This document shows, one piece after another, positions 9,977 through 17,393 of a DNA stretch of 25,293 nucleotides. The translations under genes were made by a program, and so were the position numbers. Each line of letters opens with the position of its first letter. Position 1 is the stretch's first letter. Below the pieces are notes generated by a model. The model was not told the origin of the DNA and ran no database searches. It saw only the letters and a program-made list of their open reading frames with translations. Source of the DNA: Seminavis robusta (taxonomy: Eukaryota > Bacillariophyta > Bacillariophyceae > Naviculales > Naviculaceae); NCBI GenBank assembly GCA_903772945.1, contig CAICTM010001636.1:1-25293 (forward strand). Direction: 5' to 3'.

Positions 9977-10534
9977 AGTTCCAATGCTGTCGTTTTCGAT
10001 TGAAAGGGCTTGTTACTCAATCAACAAATCCAAACCTTCGGAAACTTTGCTCACAGATCAAATCGAAGTTGGCAAAGAATATGAGAAGTGAGTGAAGGTA
10101 CTAGCTAGTAGTGTTTGTTCCCATTATCCAAGTCAACGGCAGGAAGAGAAGAAAGTACCGCACCAGACAGAGGAAAGACGTGCACTCCGCTTGGAGTGGG
10201 GATCCAAAATGCTTCCGAGAAATCAATCGAAGACGTGGATGCCTAAACACTCGGCAGAGCTGTTAAATGGACATGTGTCGCGAGGATGGTCCTTGTACAG
10301 TACCTGGTACCGGTACCAGGTACCGGTACCGTCCCTTCGCTCTCGCTTTTCCTCATCAACGCTCGATCCATCCCACAGAAGCTGCCTCTTGGACGTTCAC
10401 GGAGCTTGCGAGTACGGTACCGATAGGATAAAACTTTGACTAGTGTACGACTGCACGGTACAATGAGCATTGCTGTCCTTGGATCATATCACAGTCCCAA
10501 GAGTGAACCTGGGTAGCTAAGACAACCAAGTCAT
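9977..10534. other. Intergenic region upstream of the SPX-MFS gene
   Basis: Contains the SPX-MFS 5' UTR/promoter and the 3' flank of the next minus-strand gene. No convincing gene. The notable feature is a cluster of nested KpnI-like palindromes at 10304-10330 (listed separately), with another GGTACC at about 10415. Confidence 0.6.
10304..10330. repeat. Overlapping GGTACC/ACCGGT palindromes
   Basis: A perfect 16-bp palindrome CTGGTACCGGTACCAG (10304-10319) runs directly into a perfect 12-bp palindrome GGTACCGGTACC. Both are self-complementary and could form small hairpins or dimeric protein-binding sites. The same core recurs in other noncoding parts of the window. Confidence 0.9.
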
Positions 10535-12312
10535 CTACGAGTCGTTTTCATCTGCCTCCCTTTCCGCTGGTTCCATGAGCTCCCACAGCCATCCATTGGG
10601 GCCATGCTTGGATGCGATTTTCAAATGATCATCCACAAACCAGACAAGACGCTTGTTGATTGTGGCGCCACTTGGGTTGCTTGCTTTCCATTCAGGCCTG
10701 TTTTGGTGCTTCTTGGCATACCAATGCATTCCCCTGGTTCCTGTCTGATGGTCCTTGTTGAAGTGGATTGATTTGGCTCTGTCAAACACCAACAATAGAT
10801 AGAGCATATCCACAATTCGCCGCCCTCGGTCAAATTCCTGCACGACGCTGGTGACTTTGGCAGGATCCAGTTCTTTTGTTTCCGGAACACAACAACAATT
10901 GTAGAGTCTATACAGGAACTCCAAACAGACCTTTCTGTCTGCATCAAGCTGATTAGCTTCTACCAGTCCTTGTTGATTGACATTTTTTGGGTTGAGAGCC
11001 TTGGCCCACTTTGAGGCATAGGCTTCCGCTTCCTTGTTGTTGTCGGGTTTGGCCCTTTCCAATCGCCTCATGGCTTCATGGATGTTTCCCTTTCCAAAGT
11101 CAAGCTCAAATTGACTGGCTTCATTGTATTTCTGTATCTTTTCCCATGCCATGGACTTCCAGGCATCTACTTCTGCCAGAGTCTTTCGCGTGTCCATGCC
11201 AGCAGTGTAAACAAATGTCATGTGGGGACTTGTCTTGATGCGTGATAGTAATGTTTGGATTCCTTCCGAAGCAAACCACAGGATGTTGGATAGTATCATC
11301 ACAAACAGTCGTGTCAAAAGGGTGGCGATGCGGCTCCAGGAATGCTTTAGATGATTGTCGCTTTCATCTTTGGTTTCATCACATCCATGCATGCGGTAGA
11401 GCCAAACCAATTCATCAATCTCTTCCGGATTGTGCTTCTCTCTGAGTAGTCGCAGAATACGCTCCTTATCTTCCGGGTCATGTGCTTCTGCCTGCAAGCA
11501 GCTAGTTTTCAAGTTCCGAAACTGGTCCGGTCCAATCACAAGTGTTTTGTTGGCTTCATGGGTAAAACCTTCTTCCACAGCATAAATGAGCTCGCAAATA
11601 CACCTAAAGGCTGTGAGTGGAATGCCAATTCGGATTGATTGATTCATGGAATTGAGTGGAATTCGGATGAAACCTTACCAAATGCGACTATAGAGATCTT
11701 TGCGTCGGTTCCGAACTACTACAAATAGTTTGGCTTCCTGCAGTGCCTTGACAAAGGGTGCATCTTCGAGTGCTTCCTGTCCAATTTGCTGTGAAATATC
11801 CTCTGGATCCCCTTGCCGCAGAGCAAAGGCACAAATCCACAAATTGGGTTTGCGCGGGAAGAACTGAAAAGCTTCTCGAATGGATTGCACAAATTCGCAG
11901 AAGGGTTCGTCCCTGTGGAGAAGCACGGTTGGTGGATATCAGACGCTACCATTTCCAGTCAGTACGCATACAGGAGCAGTGCAGTTCTTACGCACCAACA
12001 GTGTGATACGAAGGAATCCATTTCCAAACCCTTTGGATTGAGACTGGCCGCATAGGATGTTTTGGTTGCTCGACAACGAGGAACGATGATGGTTTCGTTA
12101 ACGTCTCTCATGGTCATGGCCGATGGCACGCCCCGAAATCGACTCTTTTTGCGAACCAAGTTGTCGATCTCCAAGAGCTGCTCGTAGGAAATGGACCATC
12201 GACTTGGGTCTGTGGGAGTGGATTCTCGTTCTCTCAGTTCCATGAGCTGTGCAAACGACATGGAATCTCGGCCCTCTTTTGAGGAGGATTCAGCATCTCG
12301 AATTTCACTCAT
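10535..12312 (-). CDS. Unassigned SHCW / WCxCEL-motif protein
   Basis: 539 residues in three exons: 12312-11996, 11912-11679 and 11603-10535; introns 83 bp (donor GTGCGT, acceptor CCACAG, phase 2) and 75 bp (donor GTAAGG, acceptor TTTAG, phase 2). Joining them gives two conserved-looking signatures: F-V-S-H-C-W-D-E-P-F (101-110) and S-R-I-W-C-I-C-E-L (about 181-189), with a strand-like L-W-I-C-A-F-A-L and V-V-V-R-N between. This pattern (SHxW, then a leading-strand segment, then RxWCxxEL) recurs in many diatom and dinoflagellate proteins of unknown function and loosely recalls a Rossmann/TIR-like fold, but I cannot name the family. The rest is helical and charged, with one hydrophobic stretch near I-A-T-L-L-T-R-L-F that might be membrane-associated. 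No targeting peptide is visible. It is divergent from the CoaX-like gene with 531 bp between start codons. The alternative donor at GTAAGA (11990) would break the frame. Confidence 0.8.
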
Positions 12313-12843
12313 CTTGTTCGTTGTCGGGATTTACTCAAAGATATTCCACCCTGCACAAACACAACAGAAGGATCCTTCAGTCAACTTCTAGCAAGCTATT
12401 ATCATCATCAGGCATCGAGGGCCTTGGAAGGAAGAAGACGACGACCTGCACAGCTACTTGCCGTTGTTCGTTGTTGTGATTGTGTGCTTTTCTCAATTAG
12501 TCCTCAGTCGAGTGAGAGTCGAGTCACGATCCTACTGGTGGCAAGCTAGCCAGCTAAGCTAATAAAAGTGGCCTGAGATGAAAACATTCAAATCGATGGA
12601 AACTCGGATCGAATCGAACGGTCTACATGTAAAACTTCAACCCGTTTTCGAATTTGTGAAAAAAGTTGCCGTATGTAGAATTAGTACTGGCCATCGAGGC
12701 TCGAGGATTCTTGGCGCCAAAGATTTCGATAGATCCAATGCATCCGCCACCGACACCGAACCACAACCTGCAATAAGCTTCAGTACCGAACCATTACTAT
12801 TAGACTGCAATCGAAACAAAGTAACTAACTGGAGTGAGGGACC
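12313..12843. promoter_or_regulatory. Divergent promoter region SHCW protein / CoaX-like gene
   Basis: 531 bp between two divergent start codons. A plus-strand open frame from 12578 overlaps the CoaX start in another phase and lacks any family resemblance, so it is not called. No recognisable factor site beyond AT-rich stretches. Confidence 0.45.
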
Positions 12844-15215
12844 ATGGCCACGGTGAATAACGTAGCGGTGAGCGAGCACCGGGATCTCGCCAAGATCACA
12901 GATGCCGTATGGCCCAATGCTTGTCCATCCAAGCACGAAGATCAAGTGCTGAGCATTGTCTGTGGTAACACTCATCTTCAGTGGGCTCTCCACTTGGGGA
13001 TTAATGGCCACTTTTTGCCACAGTTGTTCTGGAGGTAAGCTGGTTAATGAACGACGGACTACTGATTGAGTGGCTGTCATTGCTTTGGTTGGTTAATGGG
13101 TATGGATAGCAGAGAGGGCAGATTCATTCCTTGCCGTATACCCACATCACTAGTATCTCACCGTGTCATTTATTTGTCATTTTTTAAAACTGTTGTTGGT
13201 AACAGAACCCCTGCATTGAACAGTGATGAAATTGCCGCTGGTGATCCCTGCAGTGTCCTCGAGCGATATTTGCCTGGTGGAGGCCATGAACTTGTCTTTG
13301 GCTCGCAGACAGCCGCTTCCGACAAGGCACAAGCAGCCAAGGCTTCTTCGGCTCGTCGAGTACCTCTTCTCAGCGTGTACGTCGTCTCGACCAACCCCGA
13401 CAATGAAGCTGGCTGCGAATTCTTGTTTCGTGACATTCCCTGTCGAATGTATCGCCTTCAGTCATCCGACTTTTTTTCGAAAGAACAGGGTGCCTACGAA
13501 GGCATGGGGATTGATCGCTTGGCCAATATCAAGGCGGCCTCCAAATTTTACCCCTATCCTCTCATGGTGATTGATGGAGGAACCGCCATGACCTACACGG
13601 GTGCCGATGCCAAGGGAAATATTGTGGGGGGTGGTATTTATCCTGGATTTGCGGCCAGCTTTCGTGCACTACATGATTACACGGGAGCACTACCCTTTAT
13701 TGCACAGGAAGAAATGAACAAAATGATTGGTGAGGCCATTGCTAGCACAGATCCACTGCCCTTGTTTGCCAACGATACCAAGAGCGCCATGATCACAACG
13801 GGGATAAAGGCCATGGCAGAGGTGTGCTGGGGTGCCGTCGCTGAATTCAGAAAGATGGTGCTCCAAGACAAGGAGAACGCACCAAAAGGCACCACTACGA
13901 ACGAAAAGAGCAAGGATGCCATGGAAGTGGAAGGAGAAAACGGAAAGGACAAAGATGACGACAACAAACAGACTACTGAGGAGAAGGAGAGTGAAAAGGA
14001 TTCGGATAATCTATTGTTCACCATTTGCTTGACTGGAGGAGACGGAGATGTCATTGCGCGTCTACTGGAGACGGACCACAATGGTATTCTTTCCTCTTAC
14101 GTACCTGTGGATGCCAGGAAGGGTGTCGAACTCGCCAAACACAAGCATCTCTCCCACTACGGCATTGGACAGGTCATTGATGAAAAAACAACGGCCGGGC
14201 AAGCTCTGAAAAGTGACGACGACAAGATTCGCGAAGAAATTGTGGGACAACGAGTGGCAAAGAAATTCAAAATCAGGTCGGAGGACAAGATATTCCGTGG
14301 ATCGATTGCTGCCGTCGCTGATGCCGATACTCTGGACAAGGATTGGTTCTATGTGCGATATGATGACGGCGACACGGAGCACTTGACCATTACGGGACTC
14401 TACGGTACGTGCATCATTCTGAAATATTTTGATTCCACTTTTGGTTGCCGTATGGAAGTGTATTCTAAACGTTTTATCTCGTCGCCTCCATGTCCGAAGA
14501 TGGGCTGGTTTTGTACAAGGAAGTTGGAGAGGACAACCAGGAAGAATTGACCGAAGCAGTAGCCGAGAAGAACAAGAAGAAAGTCGAACAAGCAAGCGAT
14601 ACGGCGAAGCTTCTAGTGCAAACGAGCGAAGAGGTGAAAAAGTATGCCGAAACCCCAGCAGAAGAGCGAAATAAGACAAATAGTGCACGAAAGAGAAACG
14701 CTGCGCCCAGCAAAAGCGCCCCACCCACCAAAGTTGCCAAAGCCAAAACCACCGCCAAAAAGCAAAATCCAATCTCCCATGTGGGGCTACGGATCGCGAA
14801 ATACTTTGGGGATGAAGTCTACTTTGGAACCATCAAGAAGTACATACAACCAACTGGTAAAAAAGATGAGGATCTCTGGCACATTGTGTACGATGATGAT
14901 GACCAGGAAGACTACGATGCCAAGGACCTGAGAAAGGCGATTGCCTTGTACAAGAGCAATAAAGGCCTTGACAAGGTTAGCCGTGTTACAGGAGTTGCAG
15001 AGCATGGAGCAGAAGGCGACGAGCAAAGCCCAGCAGCAGAGGACGCCATGGAAACAGAACCTGCGGCCGATGATACTGCTGCCGCTCCAGGAGAAGCAAC
15101 TGCGGACGACGAGAGCAAGCCTGCTGAAGAAGCTCCACCCGCGGGTGAATCGGCTGCTGAAGCACCTGCTCCGGCCCCTGAAGCAACCGCTGCTGAGGCT
15201 TCTACGGGAGATTGA
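12844..15215 (+). CDS. coaX: Type III pantothenate kinase (CoaX-like) fused to Tudor-like modules
   Basis: 701 residues; exons 12844-13034, 13206-14404 and 14500-15215, introns 171 bp (phase 2) and 95 bp (phase 1). The N-terminal 400 residues carry CoaX signatures: C-G-N-T-H-L-Q-W-A (nucleotide loop), G-I-D-R-L-A-N-I-K-A-A (165-175), V-I-D-G-G-T-A-M-T-Y-T (185-195), G-G-G-I-Y-P-G (205-211) and L-T-G-G-D-G-D (339-345). CoaX phosphorylates pantothenate with ATP, the first step of CoA synthesis. A K/E/D-rich insert (284-332) interrupts the fold before T-G-G. Then come a Tudor/agenet-like module (412-463: R-V-A-K-K-F, W-F-Y-V-R-Y-D-D-G-D-x-E), a basic linker, a second such module (558-616: R-I-A-K-Y-F, V-Y-F-G-T-I, W-H-I-V-Y-D-D-D-D) and an acidic Ala/Glu-rich tail. 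No targeting peptide is seen. ATG has ACCATGG context. The loop lacks the usual initial Asp (D-x-G-N-T). Most eukaryotes use type II PanK. Confidence 0.85.
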
Positions 15216-15459
15216 TGAGTACCTACAAGGTGGATTGCTTGTGCTGTCTGGGGCGTGCTATTGTCGGAGAAAATTGAGTTCTGTTCTACAACACAATCTA
15301 CTTGTGGATTGCTGTAAGGTTCTGTCGAATGAATACTTTTAAAGTAGTGTTTCTGTGTTTTTTCAGTTTATGCGATGTGTCCTCGCTTTTTCTATAGTAC
15401 ACTGCAAGACATACGTTCCGGAATGCTTGCACAGGCAGATCGCTGGTGCCACGCTCTAA

Positions 15460-15885
15460 CTAGTTGCTCTCTAGGGTAAATCGTACGGTTGGTTGGCCAT
15501 GTTTCCTGGCGATTGGCTCGGCTTCGTCGTTCACACTGGTGAGAACCTCAGCCTTCGAGATGTCAATGTTGCGCGTGGATGCAGCAGTCCATTTGGTGCT
15601 CTTAGATCGCTTGTAGAGGCCGGGAGTGTCGCATTCTTTCTCGGCAATCTGGGCAATCTCCTCGTTCGGGACATCGATGTGTCGAATTGAAACCCCAATT
15701 TTCTTTGTGCTCACAGATCGCTTGTAAAGGCCAGGGGCACCTTCAAAATCATCCTTGCTGGTCTGGTCAGTGTCGGCAGAGGCCTCCGATCCAAGCGACC
15801 TGACACTCATGGATCGTGCGTAGTCACCCGGGGGATCTGCTCTGCTGTTGGCAAGGGTGTTGCTGTTGTACATGGCGAGGGACAT
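15460..15885 (-). CDS. Small Ser/Lys-rich repeat protein of unknown function
   Basis: 141 codons from an ATG in CTATGTCCC context to TAA, without introns. I do not recognise the family. Two degenerate copies of a roughly 40-residue unit are visible: G-L-Y-K-R-S-V-S-T-K...S-I-R-H-I-D-V and G-L-Y-K-R-S-K-S-T-K...S-T-R-N-I-D-I, each followed by an acidic helix-like segment; a weaker related start (Y-A-R-S-M-S-V-R-S) precedes them. The repeated R-S-x-S-T-K pieces look like basophilic kinase sites (inference). The gene is convergent with the CoaX-like gene (244 bp apart). Lack of homology makes it uncertain, but the internal protein repeat argues for coding. Confidence 0.5.
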   Translation of the reverse strand: MSLAMYNSNTLANSRADPPGDYARSMSVRSLGSEASADTDQTSKDDFEGAPGLYKRSVSTKKIGVSIRHIDVPNEEIAQIAEKECDTPGLYKRSKSTKWTAASTRNIDISKAEVLTSVNDEAEPIARKHGQPTVRFTLESN

Positions 15886-16713
15886 AGTTGTTTCGTCTTT
15901 CTTTTTGATGTTTCTTGGCTGATTTTGTGAGACGAAATGAGAGATGCAGATCCCCCATCACTTGGCTATTAATACATGTACCGGTGTCCATATCGGTGGC
16001 TACCTTGTGGACATGCAAAAAACAATGCACAGACACTTATTTCAAAGCAAGAGCCAAGCGTATCCGTGAACTCTTCCCTTCCCAACATGTATGCACCAGT
16101 GTAGGTCACCTACAAACGCCCATCTTTACTGGCACTGTGAGAGTGGGATTGGAGTTGCGATGTTGCGATGGGAGATGGGAGTGCCGACCTTGGCTCGTGG
16201 TTGGCTCTTGGCGGAACCTCTTTTGGTGGGAGAGCAGTTCCATTGTATTCCTGTTTGATCGTTGAATCAAACTAGCAAAGTGGAGTTGCGTCCTGCACCC
16301 TGCACAATGCAACGATGCAACGATGCACGGGCTTAGTTAGGAGAAATTCCAAGCCGAGAATGCATGGATCCTCGCTTGATGACGAAATTGCTGCCAGGTA
16401 CAGTCGTAGCCATGAAATCACCAACAGCCAATGACAGAGCAGTCTTTTGGATCTGATGAGGTTCTATTCGGTGGTATGAATACCTACTCCGTATGAAGAG
16501 GGCAGCTCATCAGAGCTCAGCTACTTCTCCTTGCTTGCTTTTGGATCTGATGATCTTGCAGTGCTCGCCTCAGTGATCTATCTTGGCAGAAGTTCTACGG
16601 GTACAGTGGTACCTATAGAGGCAGCTCATCAAACATCATTATTCTATCTCTTCCGGGAAGATTTTGTTCTCCAGAACAATCAACCAAGAAAGACCATGAT
16701 AATCAGCTAGTAG
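15886..16713. other. Intergenic region left of the inverted-repeat unit
   Basis: No supportable gene. It holds a degenerate direct repeat (16446-16513 and 16541-16636) whose copies begin TTTTGGATCTGATGA and end GGCAGCTCATCA, plus a small ATGCAACG tandem repeat near 16305-16325. The left part must contain the promoter of the small repeat protein. Confidence 0.55.
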
Positions 16714-16979
16714 CAGGAGCTGTATTGGTTTGAGTTGTTACAATAAGTGAATGGCAGCTGTAAATTATGGATTAGCGGGCGGCAACACATGGCTAGCTTA
16801 ATAAAAAAGAAGGTTATAATGAGGGAATGGTACCGGGCAGCAACACACAACGCAGTCAGGTGTTGTGGCCAGGGCTAGCTAGCTTGAAAGAAGGGTGCAA
16901 TGTCAAACATGATCCTCCTTCTCCTATCTAATGTTCTGCCGAGGTATCACAGCTCCACTGGCTTATTTTATAAAGCCTG
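16714..16979 (+). repeat. Left arm of long inverted repeat
   Basis: The reverse complement of this stretch matches 20093-20375 in order. Shared blocks, from the outer edge inward, are CAGCTCCTG, TACAGCTGCCATTC-CTTATTGTAAC-like sequence, GCCGCCCGCTA, TTTTTATTAAGCTAGCC, CATTCCCTCATT, GTGTTG-CCGCCCGGTA-like sequence, AAGCTAGC, GGAGGAT and GATACCTCGGCAGAA. Overall identity is high with small indels. The arm includes a degraded version (16834-16870) of the hairpin found twice in the right arm. No clear target-site duplication is visible outside it. Confidence 0.88.
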
Positions 16980-16990
16980 AAATAAGCCAG
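16958..16990. repeat. Perfect 11-bp stem hairpin at the inner edge of the left arm
   Basis: CTGGCTTATTT and AAATAAGCCAG are perfect reverse complements separated by an 11-base loop. The structure straddles the point where similarity to the right arm fades, and has no equivalent there. Confidence 0.85.
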
Positions 16991-17393
16991 CTTAAGCCGG
17001 TGTTTGCGCAGGCTTTTGACGCCTTTCGAATAACGGTTTTCGTAACAACCTGTGCCATGGGGGAGACGTGCGAATCTTCAATCTTCTCGACACCTACTTT
17101 AGTACCGGTATCGAGAAGGTTACTGGACTTCCGCTTCCTACTACCAGGTACCATTAGAAGAGAAGTCTTCCACATCAGATAGAAGACAGCAGCGAGTGAA
17201 AAGCAATAATAAGGATCAATACAGGACGCAGTCAACCCGTTTGGACGCTTCCTCTTTCTCAAACTTTCACAACGGTAGATCAAGGTAGATCAAGCCGCCG
17301 TGTTTGAAGAAGGGACCTTTCTCAATTCCCAACAGCAGCCACTTCTGTTACATCAGCGATTCATTCGATTCGATTCAGCATCATTATCGCGCC
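16980..17393 (+). promoter_or_regulatory. 5' region of the ART-like gene inside the inverted-repeat unit
   Basis: Noncoding stretch between the left arm and the start codon; it should hold the promoter and 5' UTR. The coding frame stays open upstream to about 17304 without an ATG. A duplicated AGATCAAG word (about 17276 and 17285) and an ATTCGATTCGATTC run (about 17364-17377) are the only patterns seen. Confidence 0.45.

Noticed and set aside
10092..10439. 115-codon plus-strand frame between the SPX-MFS and SHCW genes
   Set aside because: Runs through nested GGTACC palindromes and has no coding signature.
12578..12856. 92-codon plus-strand frame upstream of the CoaX-like gene
   Set aside because: Overlaps the CoaX start codon in another phase; no recognisable domain.
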